NCBI GenBank assembly: GCA_963735465.1
Contig: CAVTLA010000001.1
Span: forward strand, 2,976,001 to 3,040,000
Source of the DNA: DASZHJ01 sp963735465
Lineage (GTDB): Bacteria > Pseudomonadota > Alphaproteobacteria > ATCC43930 > CGMCC-115725
Length of the DNA: 64,000 bases
Reading direction: 5' to 3'
Below are positions 25,427-34,381 of this stretch, piece by piece. A program made the position numbers and the translations under genes. The notes beneath the pieces were generated by a model. That model did not search any database, was not told where the DNA came from, and saw only the letters and a list, made by a program, of their open reading frames with translations. Within the stretch, counting starts at the first letter, position 1; every line of letters starts with the position of its first letter.

Positions 25427-26920
25427 CTACGACGGCGACTTCACCATCTGGCAAATCTCGGGCACGGCGTGACTGGGCGGCGGCACGGTGCCGCCAAGGC
25501 TCGTCGCGAGCTTCTGCAGCGCTGGCGACTGCAGCACCATCGCCTCGCCCAGCGCAATGAGCGCGTCGACCTGGTTGGCCGGCAGCGACCAGCTGGTGGC
25601 GATGGCGTGGAAATTCGCGCGGCAGGCGGGATCGACGAGGTAGTCGAAATCGACGGGCACCACGGCGTGTGCCTGCAGGGCGTTGCCGTCCGACAGGCTC
25701 GCCAGCATCGCATCCAGGGAATCGACGAGCTGGAAGGTGACGGAATCGAGGGGCGTGTCGATGACGGCGAGGAGCGTGTCGGTGGTGCTCGGCGGCCGCG
25801 GGCTCTTGTCGTAGCCCAGGGCCAATTCGCTGCGGGCGTTCACCACCACCAGCAGCAGCCGCTTCAGGTGTCCCGTGTTGAGCCGGTTCAGGAACGACGG
25901 CATCGCCTGGGACGTCGTCAGCATCTGGATCGGCCGCGTCAGGCCGACATTGTCGGTGACCCCGCCGTCGATGAGCTGGATGTAGGTCTTGGGCGCCGAC
26001 TTGTCCTGGTTGAGATATGTGGCCGCCACCGTGCCGCGGCGGAAGCGCGCCAGGTTGCCGGCGCTGGGATAGCGCAGGTCCGCCAGATTGTCGCCGCTGA
26101 TGTCGTTCTCTATCGCGATCGGCCGCGGCGCGCCGTCGACCACGGTCCAGCCCCAGCGCTGGGCCGCGGCGGCGCTCTGCTGGGCGGCGCAGGGCGCGCG
26201 GTTCTCCAGAGTGATCGCGGTCAGCGCCACCGGGAACGCCGCCGAGGCGGTCACGGCATCGGCGATCTTGAATTGCGCGAGGTCGCCGCAGATGAGATCG
26301 AACTGATCCTGGGTGAAGGAGAAGACGTGGCCCGCGGTCATGTCGGTGGCGTTCAGCACCACGTAAGGGCGGCGTCCGTTTTGCGGACGGTCGGCATCGA
26401 TCATCGCCTGGTAGGTCTGGCGGTCGAACACCTTCTCGTCGAAATACTTTTCCAGGATGTCGATGCGCGGCCCGAACAGCAGCGTGCCGGGATCGAGCAA
26501 TCCCCGCGCGATCAGCCGACCCATGACGTCCTGCTTCAGGAAATCCCGCTCGAGGGCGTCGAGCCCATCGTAACCATGGAGTCCGTAATAGGCGGAAGTC
26601 ACGCTGCCGCCGGAGACCGAGGAGATCACGTCGATCTGATCGACGAGGCGCACCTGCTGGCCGCCCGCGGGAATCCGCACCCTGGCGAGACCGCGCAGCA
26701 CGCCGTCGGCGAGCGCCGCCGCCCGCGTGCCGCCGCCGGAGAAGGTGACGATGACGGCGGTGTCGTCGAGGCCCTTCGGCGCCTGCTGGTCCAGCACGTT
26801 CGGCCGGTAGCCCTTCTCCTGGCTGATCTCGGCGAGCTCCGGCGTCTTGACCGGATTGGAACAGGCGGCGAGTGCCAGCAGTATGAGTGCGGACCAGATC
26901 GCGCCAGGCCGAGGGCTCAT
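25427..26920 (-). CDS. Patatin-like phospholipase lipoprotein
   Basis: A 497-residue predicted lipoprotein: signal helix WSALILLALAAC with lipobox LAAC and the acylated Cys at about residue 20. The patatin domain follows, with oxyanion loop FSGGGTRAAALADG, nucleophile motif SSVSGGS and the dyad aspartate in LIDGGVTDNVG. It should act as a serine acyl hydrolase on lipids at the envelope. Its ATG overlaps the stop of the 95-residue gene upstream as ATGA, so the two are co-translated. Anchoring to the outer or inner membrane cannot be decided from the sequence. Confidence 0.92.
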   Translation of the reverse strand: MSPRPGAIWSALILLALAACSNPVKTPELAEISQEKGYRPNVLDQQAPKGLDDTAVIVTFSGGGTRAAALADGVLRGLARVRIPAGGQQVRLVDQIDVISSVSGGSVTSAYYGLHGYDGLDALERDFLKQDVMGRLIARGLLDPGTLLFGPRIDILEKYFDEKVFDRQTYQAMIDADRPQNGRRPYVVLNATDMTAGHVFSFTQDQFDLICGDLAQFKIADAVTASAAFPVALTAITLENRAPCAAQQSAAAAQRWGWTVVDGAPRPIAIENDISGDNLADLRYPSAGNLARFRRGTVAATYLNQDKSAPKTYIQLIDGGVTDNVGLTRPIQMLTTSQAMPSFLNRLNTGHLKRLLLVVVNARSELALGYDKSPRPPSTTDTLLAVIDTPLDSVTFQLVDSLDAMLASLSDGNALQAHAVVPVDFDYLVDPACRANFHAIATSWSLPANQVDALIALGEAMVLQSPALQKLATSLGGTVPPPSHAVPEICQMVKSPS

Positions 26921-27204
26921 GGCGTGGTCCCGCCGGGCGCTGGTCCGGGTGGCGGGGCCGCGGCCGGCGCCGCCGTCGTGCTCATAGTCACGATCTGCGG
27001 GTCCATCTTGTCGCCGTGCAGCTCGACCACCGCATTGACGGAGCGCTCGACGCTTTTGTCCGGCTTCAGGAGCGCGAAGCTATTCATGCCGGTCTCCACA
27101 CGGAACGGCGTGTTGATCGTGCCTGCGGCGTCGATGAAGTTGCCGTTCACAAAGACTTCGCGGTGATTCTCGGCTCCGATGACCTTGACCCAGCTCAGTG
27201 CCAT
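26917..27204 (-). CDS. Small hypothetical protein coupled to the patatin lipoprotein
   Basis: A 95-residue protein with no signal peptide that I cannot assign to a family. Residues 1-65 alternate hydrophobic and polar (WVKVIGAENHREVFVNGNFI, then NSFALLKPDKSVER), suggesting a small beta-sandwich. The last 20 residues are Ala/Pro/Gly-rich and look disordered. It ends in an ATGA overlap with the patatin gene, so a functional link such as a cytoplasmic partner is plausible but unproven. ATG at 27204. Confidence 0.65.
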   Translation of the reverse strand: MALSWVKVIGAENHREVFVNGNFIDAAGTINTPFRVETGMNSFALLKPDKSVERSVNAVVELHGDKMDPQIVTMSTTAAPAAAPPPGPAPGGTTP

Positions 27205-27322
27205 GGCGTCCCCCCACGCTAAGTCCGGCCGGTCAGCCTACCGCTGCCCGGAAGCAGCGACCTGTGTTATCCATCACACAAATCCAGGGCGCGAGCGTCG
27301 CGCCCGGCTAGCGTGAGTCCCC

Positions 27323-28831
27323 ATGCCCTACGCCTCGCTCCGCGACTTCATCTCGCGACTCGAATCCGCCGGCCGGCTGGTGCGCGTCAAGGCGCCGGTC
27401 TCGCCCGAGCTGGAGATGACGGAGATCCAGACGCGCCTCCTGGCGGAAGGCGGGCCGGCGGCGCTGTTCGAGAGCGTCTCCCGCGCCGGCGGCGGCAGCT
27501 ACGCCATGCCGGTCCTGGTCAACCTCTTCGGCACGGTGGAGCGCGTCGCCTGGGGCATGGACCGGGAGCCGCATCAGCTGCGGGAGGTCGGCGAGACGCT
27601 CGCGTTCCTGAAGCAGCCGGAGCCGCCGGGCGGCTGGCGCGAGGCCCTCGAAATGCTGCCGCTGCTGCGGACCGTGCTGGCGATGAAGCCGCGCACGGTC
27701 TCCTCCGCGCCCTGCCAGGAGGTGGTGCTGCAGGGCAGCGAGATCGACCTCGGGCAGTTCCCGATCCAGACCTGCTGGCCGGGCGAGCCGGCGCCGCTCA
27801 TCACCTGGCCGCTGGTGGTGACCAAGGGCCCGAGCAAATCCCGCGAGGACGATTTCAATCTCGGCATCTACCGCATGCAGGTGACGGGACGCGACACGAC
27901 GCTGATGCGCTGGCTCAAGCATCGCGGCGGCGCCCAGCATCACCAGCGCTGGGCCGAGGCCAAGCGCGAGCCGCTGCCCGCCGCCGCGGTCATCGGCGCC
28001 GATCCCGCCACCATCCTCGCCGCGGTGACGCCGGTGCCGGACACGCTCTCGGAATACCAGTTCGCGGGACTGCTGCGCGGCAAGAAGGTGGAGCTTGTCG
28101 ACTGCAAGACCGTGCCGCTCAAGGTGCCGGCGGAGGCGGAGATCGTGCTGGAGGGTCACGTCTCGCTCGACGAGTACGGCGACGAGGGTCCCTATGGCGA
28201 TCACACCGGCTATTACAATTCCGTCGAGCGCTTTCCGGTGTTCAAGATCTCCGCCATCACCATGCGCCGCGATCCGATCTATCTCTCCACCTTCACCGGG
28301 CGTCCGCCCGACGAGCCCTCGGTGCTGGGCCAGGCCCTCAACGAGGTGTTCATTCCGCTCCTGATCCAGCAATTCCCGGAGATCGTCGATTTCTGGCTGC
28401 CGCCGGAAGGCTGCTCCTACCGGATCGCCGTGGTCTCCATGCGCAAGGCCTACGCCGGCCACGCCAAGCGCGTGATGATGGGCGTCTGGTCGTTCCTGCG
28501 CCAGTTCGTCTACACCAAGTTCGTCATCGTCGTGGACGACGACATCGACGCCCGGGACTGGAAGGACGTGATGTGGGCGGTGGCGACGCGGATGGATCCC
28601 GCCCGCGACATCACCGTCATCGAGAACACGCCGATCGACTATCTCGACTTCGCCTCGCCGGAATCCGGCCTCGGCGGCAAGATCGGCCTCGACGCCACCA
28701 ACAAGCTGCCGCCGGAGACCAAGCGCGAGTGGGGCCGCAAGATCCGCATGAGCGACGACGTAATCGAGGCCGTCACCAAGAAATGGCCAAGCCTCGGATT
28801 ACCGGGCTCCGGCAAGCCGATCTGGAAATAG
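27323..28831 (+). CDS. ubiD: UbiD-family decarboxylase
   Basis: The 502-residue protein has UbiD landmarks: YASLRDFISRLESAGRLVRV at the N-terminus, WPLVVTKGPS, the metal/prenyl-FMN region NLGIYRMQVTGRDTTLMRW, EGPYGDHTGYYN, and DDDIDARDWKDVMWAVATRMDP. UbiD enzymes use prenylated FMN to decarboxylate 3-polyprenyl-4-hydroxybenzoate in ubiquinone synthesis or other aromatic acids. ubiA lies 3.8 kb upstream, which favours the ubiquinone role. The cofactor-making UbiX is not in this window. ATG at 27323. Confidence 0.94.
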   Translation: MPYASLRDFISRLESAGRLVRVKAPVSPELEMTEIQTRLLAEGGPAALFESVSRAGGGSYAMPVLVNLFGTVERVAWGMDREPHQLREVGETLAFLKQPEPPGGWREALEMLPLLRTVLAMKPRTVSSAPCQEVVLQGSEIDLGQFPIQTCWPGEPAPLITWPLVVTKGPSKSREDDFNLGIYRMQVTGRDTTLMRWLKHRGGAQHHQRWAEAKREPLPAAAVIGADPATILAAVTPVPDTLSEYQFAGLLRGKKVELVDCKTVPLKVPAEAEIVLEGHVSLDEYGDEGPYGDHTGYYNSVERFPVFKISAITMRRDPIYLSTFTGRPPDEPSVLGQALNEVFIPLLIQQFPEIVDFWLPPEGCSYRIAVVSMRKAYAGHAKRVMMGVWSFLRQFVYTKFVIVVDDDIDARDWKDVMWAVATRMDPARDITVIENTPIDYLDFASPESGLGGKIGLDATNKLPPETKREWGRKIRMSDDVIEAVTKKWPSLGLPGSGKPIWK

Positions 28832-29012
28832 CGGCAGTCACTAATCGTTCCCGAGTTCGATAGATTTCCGCCCGACCGGCGCGACCCGGTCCGGATTGGG
28901 ACAGCCCGGTAATCTTCAAGATATGGCGATCTGCCGTGGCTTGCGGCGGCGCTCCTGGCAATCGGCGCCGGGTCCCCTACATTAGGGGGCACCGACAGTC
29001 CCCGGAGTCCCG

Positions 29013-30356
29013 ATGGCCACCACCGACGAATCCTTCGAAGTTCTCCACAGCCTGCTGGCCGCGGCGCGGCGGCTCGGCGCCGATGCCGCCGATGCCGTGC
29101 TGTTCGAGGGCGTCTCGATCTCCCATGCGCGCCGCCTCGGCAAGACCGAGAAGCTGGAGCGCTCCGAGGGCTATGACCTCGGCTTGCGCGTCCTCATCGG
29201 CAAGCGCCAGGCGCTGGTGTCGTCGAACGACCGGAGCCGGACGGCCCTCGACGAGCTCGCCGAGCGGGCGCTGGCGATGGCGAAGACGGTGCCGGAGGAT
29301 CCCTTCTGCGGCCTCGCCGACCCGGCCGAGCTCGCCAAGACGATCCCCGACCTCGACATCTGCGACACCATCGAGCCGGCGGCGGAGGTCCTGATCGAGC
29401 GCGCCGCGGCGGCGGAGGACGCAGCCCGGGAGGTCCGGGGCGTCACCAATTCCGAAGGCGCCGAGGCGGGCTGGAGCCGGTCCCACGTCGTGCTTGCCGC
29501 CTCCAACGGCTTCAGCGGCACCTACGAGGGCTCCGGCCACAGCGTCAGCGTCTCGGTGCTCGCGGGCGAGGGCACCGGCATGGAGCGCGACTACGATTTC
29601 TCCAGCGCCGTCTACGCCGCCGATCTCGAGAGCCCCACGACCATCGGCACCCGCGCCGGCGAGCGCGCGGTCAAGCGGTTGAAGCCGCGCAAAGTGGCCT
29701 CGCAGAAAGTTCCCGTGATCTACGATCCCCGCGTCGCGCGTGGCATCCTCGGCCATCTGACCGGTGCCATCAGCGGGCCGGCGATCACCCGCGGCACCAG
29801 CTTCCTCAAGGACAAGCTCGGCGAGCGCATCTTCCCCAAAGGCATCACCGTGATCGACGACCCCCATCGCCGGCGCGGCCTGCGCTCCAAACCCTTCGAC
29901 GGCGAGGGCGTCGCCAACCATCGCCGCGCCATCGTGGCGGACGGCGTGCTGACGAGCTGGTTCCTCGACCTGCGCTCGGCGCGCCAGCTCGGCCTCAAGA
30001 GCACCGGCCACGCGTCCCGCGGCACCTCCTCGCCGCCCTCGCCGTCGCCCAGCAACCTCTGGCTGGAAGGCGGCGGTCCCCCGCCTCAGGCGCTCATCGC
30101 CGACATCGCCCAGGGTTTCTACGTCACCGAGCTGATGGGCATGGGCGTCAACGGCATCACCGGCGACTACAGCCGCGGCGCCGCTGGCTTCTGGATCGAG
30201 AATGGCGAGCTCGCCTACCCCGTGAGCGAGGTGACGGTCGCCGGCAATCTCAAGGACATGTTCCTCAACATGACCGCCGCCTCCGACCTCGAGTTCCGCA
30301 CCGGGGTCGACGCGCCGACGCTCCGCATCGAGGGTATGACGATCGCCGGCACCTGA
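29013..30356 (+). CDS. pmbA: PmbA/TldE, partner subunit of TldD
   Basis: A 447-residue TldE-type subunit: FEGVSISHARRLGKTEKLERSEGYDLGLRV, then SSNDRSRTALDELAERALAMAK, RGILGHLTGAISGPAITRGTSFLKDKLG and GVNGITGDYSRGAAGFWIENGELAYPVSEVTVAGNL. Unlike TldD it lacks the HExxxH motif, as expected for the non-catalytic partner. Together they form the TldD/E protease. The ATG is at 29013, within a CCCCGGAGTCCCG context that gives a weak binding site. It lies 181 bp after ubiD, and that gap shows no other gene. Confidence 0.96.
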   Translation: MATTDESFEVLHSLLAAARRLGADAADAVLFEGVSISHARRLGKTEKLERSEGYDLGLRVLIGKRQALVSSNDRSRTALDELAERALAMAKTVPEDPFCGLADPAELAKTIPDLDICDTIEPAAEVLIERAAAAEDAAREVRGVTNSEGAEAGWSRSHVVLAASNGFSGTYEGSGHSVSVSVLAGEGTGMERDYDFSSAVYAADLESPTTIGTRAGERAVKRLKPRKVASQKVPVIYDPRVARGILGHLTGAISGPAITRGTSFLKDKLGERIFPKGITVIDDPHRRRGLRSKPFDGEGVANHRRAIVADGVLTSWFLDLRSARQLGLKSTGHASRGTSSPPSPSPSNLWLEGGGPPPQALIADIAQGFYVTELMGMGVNGITGDYSRGAAGFWIENGELAYPVSEVTVAGNLKDMFLNMTAASDLEFRTGVDAPTLRIEGMTIAGT

Positions 30357-30407
30357 CACCGGCGCACCCCGGAGTCCCGCGCCAAACCTCTGACTTGCCA
30401 GAAAGAA

Positions 30408-30427
30408 CCGCCTCCTTTAGGAAGCGG
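30408..30427. terminator. Short hairpin between pmbA and msbA, possible terminator
   Basis: CCGCCTCC, loop TTTA, GGAAGCGG: a stem of about seven pairs with one mismatch, located 52 bp after the pmbA stop and 69 bp before the msbA start. No U-run follows, so it is at best a weak terminator or an RNA-processing structure. Confidence 0.3.
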
Positions 30428-30495
30428 CACCCGGCGTGGTCCAGCCAGGCGTACGCCATGCTATGATTGAGCGTTCGGGGAAGGACGCAACCTAC

Positions 30496-32373
30496 GTGAG
30501 CACCGAGGCCGAGCCGCGCCACCCTGGCGCCTCCGAGACCGTTGTCGCGCCGCCGTCGCGGGCGGCGCGCGACGTGCTGAGCGAGCGGAGCTGGCCGCTG
30601 ATCCGGCGCCTCTCCCGGGACTTCCTGCGCCCGCAGCTTGGCCGCATCCTGCTGGCGCTCCTCGCCATGGGCGTGGTGGCCGCCGCCACCGCGGGCAATG
30701 CCTGGCTGATGGAGCCGGTGCTCGACAAGATCTTCGTCGCCCGCGAGGCGTCCCTGCTGTGGACGGTGGCGGCGGCGGTGCTGGCGATGGCGGTGGTGAA
30801 GGGCATCGCCAGCTATTTCCAGTCGGTCCTCATGTACAAGGTGGGCCAGCGCGTCGTCGCCGACATCCAGAGCACGCTGTTCCGCCGCCTGATCGGCGCC
30901 GACCTCGCCTTCTTCCATTCCAACCCCACCGCGAGCCTGGTCTCGCGCTTCACCAACGACGCCAACCTGCTGCGCAACGCGTCCGCCAATGTGCTCGTCG
31001 GCATCGGCAAGGACGCGGTGACCGTCGTGTTCCTGGTGGGGCTGATGTTCTATCAGGACTGGGCGCTGGCGCTGGTCTCGTTCGTCGTCTTCCCGGTGGC
31101 GATCCGCCCGATCAGCACCGTCGGCCGCCGCATGCGCCGGGTCTCCGCCAATACCCAGGACGAGCTCGGCACCTTCATGACGCTCCTCGACCAGACCTTC
31201 CAGGGCGCGCGCCACGTCAAGGCCTACGGCATGGAGGCCTATGAGACCACCCGCGCCGATGAGCTGATCGAGCGCCTCTACAAGCTCCTCAACCGCGCGG
31301 CGCGGGTGCGCTCGGCGGTGTCGCCGGTCATGGAGACCCTGGGCGGCATCGCAGTGGCAATCGTGATCCTCTACGGCGGCTACCAGGTGATCGAGGGAAC
31401 GCGCACCGCGGGCACTTTCTTCTCCTTCATCACCGCGCTGCTGCTCGCCTATCAGCCGATGAAGAGCCTCGCCAACCTGACCGCCAACCTGCAGGAAGGC
31501 TTGGCGGCGGCCCAGCGTATCTTCACCGTGCTCGACGTCGAGCCCGAGATTCGCGATGCCGCCGACGCCATATCGCTCGCCATCAAAGGGGGCCAGGTCC
31601 GCTTCGAGGCGGTGCGCTTCTCCTATGTCGTGGACGGGCCGGTGCTGCACGGCATCGATCTCGACGTGCCCGCCGGCAAGACCGTGGCGCTCGTGGGCGC
31701 GTCCGGCTCCGGCAAATCCACCGTCCTCAATCTGATCCCGCGCTTCTACGACGTGGCGGCGGGCCGCGTGCTGATCGACGGCACCGACGTGCGGCGCGCC
31801 AGCCTCGCGTCCTTGCGCGGCGCCATCGGCCTCGTCAGCCAGGAGGTCAGCCTCTTCGACGACACCGTCCGTGCCAATATCGCCTATGGCCGTCTGGGCG
31901 CCAGCGAGGCTGACATCGAGGCGGCGGCGAAATCCGCGGCGGCGGACGAGTTCATCCGCGCGTTGCCCCAGGGCTACGACACCATGGTGGGCGAGCACGG
32001 CGTCAAGCTCTCCGGCGGCCAGCGCCAGCGCCTCGCCATCGCCCGCGCCATGCTGAAGAACGCGCCGATCCTGCTGCTGGACGAGGCGACCTCGGCCCTC
32101 GACACGGAATCCGAGCGCCAGGTGCAGACGGCCCTCAAGACCCTGATGCGCGGCCGCACCACGCTCGTCATCGCGCATCGGCTCTCCACCGTGGTGGACG
32201 CCGATCTCATCTACGTCATCGACGCCGGCCGGGTGGCGGAATCGGGAACCCACGCCGAGCTGCTGGCCCGCGGCGGCGCCTACCAGCGGCTCTATGCGCT
32301 GCAGTTCGCCGATCAGGCATCCGAGCAATCCGTCATCGAGATGCGCCGTCTGGGGCTTGGCCGGATTCGCTGA
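30496..32373 (+). CDS. msbA: MsbA-type lipid A/LPS ABC exporter
   Basis: A 625-residue half-transporter: six membrane helices (about residues 40-320) fused to a nucleotide-binding domain with Walker A GASGSGKST, LSGGQRQRLAIARAM, ILLLDEATSALD and an H-loop (VIAHRLSTV). It flips core-lipid A across the inner membrane as a homodimer. The assignment as MsbA rather than a general exporter rests on the downstream lipid A genes. GTG 30496 is chosen because AAGGA is at 30481-30485; ATG 30463 is an in-frame alternative. The stop overlaps the next start as TGATG. Confidence 0.92.
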   Translation: MSTEAEPRHPGASETVVAPPSRAARDVLSERSWPLIRRLSRDFLRPQLGRILLALLAMGVVAAATAGNAWLMEPVLDKIFVAREASLLWTVAAAVLAMAVVKGIASYFQSVLMYKVGQRVVADIQSTLFRRLIGADLAFFHSNPTASLVSRFTNDANLLRNASANVLVGIGKDAVTVVFLVGLMFYQDWALALVSFVVFPVAIRPISTVGRRMRRVSANTQDELGTFMTLLDQTFQGARHVKAYGMEAYETTRADELIERLYKLLNRAARVRSAVSPVMETLGGIAVAIVILYGGYQVIEGTRTAGTFFSFITALLLAYQPMKSLANLTANLQEGLAAAQRIFTVLDVEPEIRDAADAISLAIKGGQVRFEAVRFSYVVDGPVLHGIDLDVPAGKTVALVGASGSGKSTVLNLIPRFYDVAAGRVLIDGTDVRRASLASLRGAIGLVSQEVSLFDDTVRANIAYGRLGASEADIEAAAKSAAADEFIRALPQGYDTMVGEHGVKLSGGQRQRLAIARAMLKNAPILLLDEATSALDTESERQVQTALKTLMRGRTTLVIAHRLSTVVDADLIYVIDAGRVAESGTHAELLARGGAYQRLYALQFADQASEQSVIEMRRLGLGRIR

Positions 32374-33089
32374 TGCGGCCCTGGAAGCGGTTCATCCGGT
32401 CCGCGACGGCCCAGCGCGTGGGCTGCTGGCTGATCCAACTCTACATCCGCCTGGTCTACCGCACCGGCCGCTGGACCGTGGAGCACGACGCGGCCGCGGA
32501 GCGTCTGCTGGCCCAGAAGCAGCCGTTCATCGGCACGTTCTGGCATGGGCGGATGCTGATGATCCCGATGATCTGGGCGAGGCGCGCGCCGCTCCACATG
32601 CTGATCTCGAGCCATCGCGACGGCCGGCTGATCGCCGGCGCCGTCGCCTATTTCGGCATCGGCTGGGTGGTGGGGTCGACCAGCGGCGGCGGCGGCGCGG
32701 CGATGCGGCGCATGCTGAAGTACATCCGCGCCAAGGAGTACGTCGCCATCACCCCCGACGGCCCCCGCGGCCCGGCGATGCACGCGAGTTCCGGCATCAT
32801 CTCCACGGCGCGGCTCGCCGAGGTGCCGATCGTGCCGATCACCTACGCGACGCGGCGGCGGCGCATCATGCAGACCTGGGACCGCTTCCACCTGCCGCTG
32901 CCGCTGAGCGAGGGGATCTTCGTCTGGGGCGAGCCGATGACGGTGCCGGCGGACGCCGACGCGCCCACGCTCGAGGCGGCGCGGGCGCTGTTGGAAGCCC
33001 GTCTCAACACCATCACCGCCGAGGCGGATCGCCGCATGGGCCACGTGTCTCCGGCGCTGGCCGCCGCGGACGACAGCGGCCGGAAATGA
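32373..33089 (+). CDS. DUF374 lysophospholipid acyltransferase-like protein
   Basis: A 238-residue protein of the DUF374 branch of acyltransferases: FIGTFWHGRMLMIPM, ISSHRDGRLIAGAVAYFGIG, GSTSGGGGAAMRRMLKYIRAKEYVAITPDGPRGPAM. The HGRM and TPDGPRGP blocks stand in for the HX4D and FPEGTR motifs of classic PlsC enzymes. It is embedded with overlaps on both sides between msbA and kdtA, so it probably acts on lipid A or a lipid carried with it. Its exact acceptor is not known. Confidence 0.92.
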   Translation: MRPWKRFIRSATAQRVGCWLIQLYIRLVYRTGRWTVEHDAAAERLLAQKQPFIGTFWHGRMLMIPMIWARRAPLHMLISSHRDGRLIAGAVAYFGIGWVVGSTSGGGGAAMRRMLKYIRAKEYVAITPDGPRGPAMHASSGIISTARLAEVPIVPITYATRRRRIMQTWDRFHLPLPLSEGIFVWGEPMTVPADADAPTLEAARALLEARLNTITAEADRRMGHVSPALAAADDSGRK

Positions 33090-34381
33090 CCCTGATTCCG
33101 CTCTATCGCGGCCTCACGACTCTGCTGGGGCCGGCGGTGCGTCTCTATCTCGGCCGGCGCCTGCGGCATGGCAAGGAGGATGCGCTGCGCTTCGGCGAGC
33201 GCGAGGGGCGGGCGAGCCGGGCGCGGCCGCCGGGGCCGCTGGTCTGGATGCATGCGGCAAGCGTCGGCGAGGCGGTCTCCACCCTCGCCTTCATCGACCG
33301 CCTCGTCGCCGAGCGGCCGGCGCTCAACGTACTCGTCACCACCGGCACCGTCAGCTCGGCGCGGCTTCTGGGCACGCGGCTTCCCACCGGCCATGCCTGG
33401 CATCAGTACGTGCCGGTGGACCGGCTGCTCTATGTCCGGCGCTTCCTCGACCATTGGCGCCCTGACCTGGCGATCTGGGTGGAGTCCGAGCTCTGGCCCA
33501 ACCTGATCGTCGAGACGCGCCGGCGGAATATTCCCATCATCCTCCTCAACGGCCGCATGTCGCTCTCCTCATTTCGGCGCTGGCAGCGCGTGCCGGCGCT
33601 GATCCGGCCGCTGCTCAGCGGCTTCGACCTTTGCCTCACCCAGGACGCGGTGCAGGCGGAGCGCTTCGCGCGGCTCGGCGCGCCGCGCGCCCTCACCGTG
33701 GGCGATCTCAAGGCGGCGGCGGCGCCGCTGCCGGTGGACCAGCCGGAGCTCGACACGCTGACAGAGGCGCTGGGCGCGCGGCCGCGCTGGCTCGCCGCCA
33801 GCACGCATGAGGGCGAGGAGGAGCTAGTCGTCGCCGCCCATCTGCTGCTGCGGCGGCGCCTGCCGGATCTCTGCACCATCATCGCGCCCCGGCATCCCAC
33901 GCGCGGTGCCGAGATCGCGGCGCTGGTGACGCGGCACGGGCTCAAGGCGGCGCGCCGGTCCCAGGGCGAGCCGCTCGCGCCGGACGTCCAGGTCTATGTC
34001 GCCGATACCCTGGGCGAGCTCGGCGTCTTCTATCGCCTGGCGGGGCTCGCCTTCATCGGCGGCTCGACCACGACTTTGGGCGGCCACAATCCCCTGGAAG
34101 CGGCGCTGCTGGATTGCGCGATCCTGCACGGGCCGGACATGGCGAATACCGTGGCGATCGCCGAGGCGCTCGGCGCCGCCGGCGGCGCCGAGGTCGTGAC
34201 CGACGGAGCATCCCTCGCCGCGGCGCTGGAGCGTCTCCTCACCGACACCGAATTGCGCCGGCGCCGCGTGGCGGCGGCGGCGACGGTGGCGGCGCGACAG
34301 CGCAACGTGCTCGACGCGGTGCTCGATCGCCTCGCCCCCTGGCTCGACCGGATCGAAACCGATGCTGCGCTCTCCGCCTGA
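33086..34381 (+). CDS. kdtA: 3-deoxy-D-manno-octulosonic acid transferase (KDO transferase)
   Basis: A 431-residue GT-B glycosyltransferase (GT30) that adds KDO to lipid IVA on the cytoplasmic face of the inner membrane. The N-terminal domain has ALRFGEREG, VWMHAASVGEAVS and WVESELWPNLI with the catalytic glutamate. The C-terminal domain has WLAASTHEGEEELV, APRHPTRGAEIAALV and GSTTTLGGHNPLEAAL. The number of KDO residues transferred cannot be told from sequence. ATG 33086 overlaps the DUF374 stop (ATGA). Confidence 0.96.
   Translation: MTLIPLYRGLTTLLGPAVRLYLGRRLRHGKEDALRFGEREGRASRARPPGPLVWMHAASVGEAVSTLAFIDRLVAERPALNVLVTTGTVSSARLLGTRLPTGHAWHQYVPVDRLLYVRRFLDHWRPDLAIWVESELWPNLIVETRRRNIPIILLNGRMSLSSFRRWQRVPALIRPLLSGFDLCLTQDAVQAERFARLGAPRALTVGDLKAAAAPLPVDQPELDTLTEALGARPRWLAASTHEGEEELVVAAHLLLRRRLPDLCTIIAPRHPTRGAEIAALVTRHGLKAARRSQGEPLAPDVQVYVADTLGELGVFYRLAGLAFIGGSTTTLGGHNPLEAALLDCAILHGPDMANTVAIAEALGAAGGAEVVTDGASLAAALERLLTDTELRRRRVAAAATVAARQRNVLDAVLDRLAPWLDRIETDAALSA

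Noticed and set aside
30265..32328. A 687-codon minus-strand open frame opposite msbA
   Set aside because: It is fully antisense to an ABC exporter with all nucleotide-binding motifs, and the product is His/Arg-rich low-complexity sequence.
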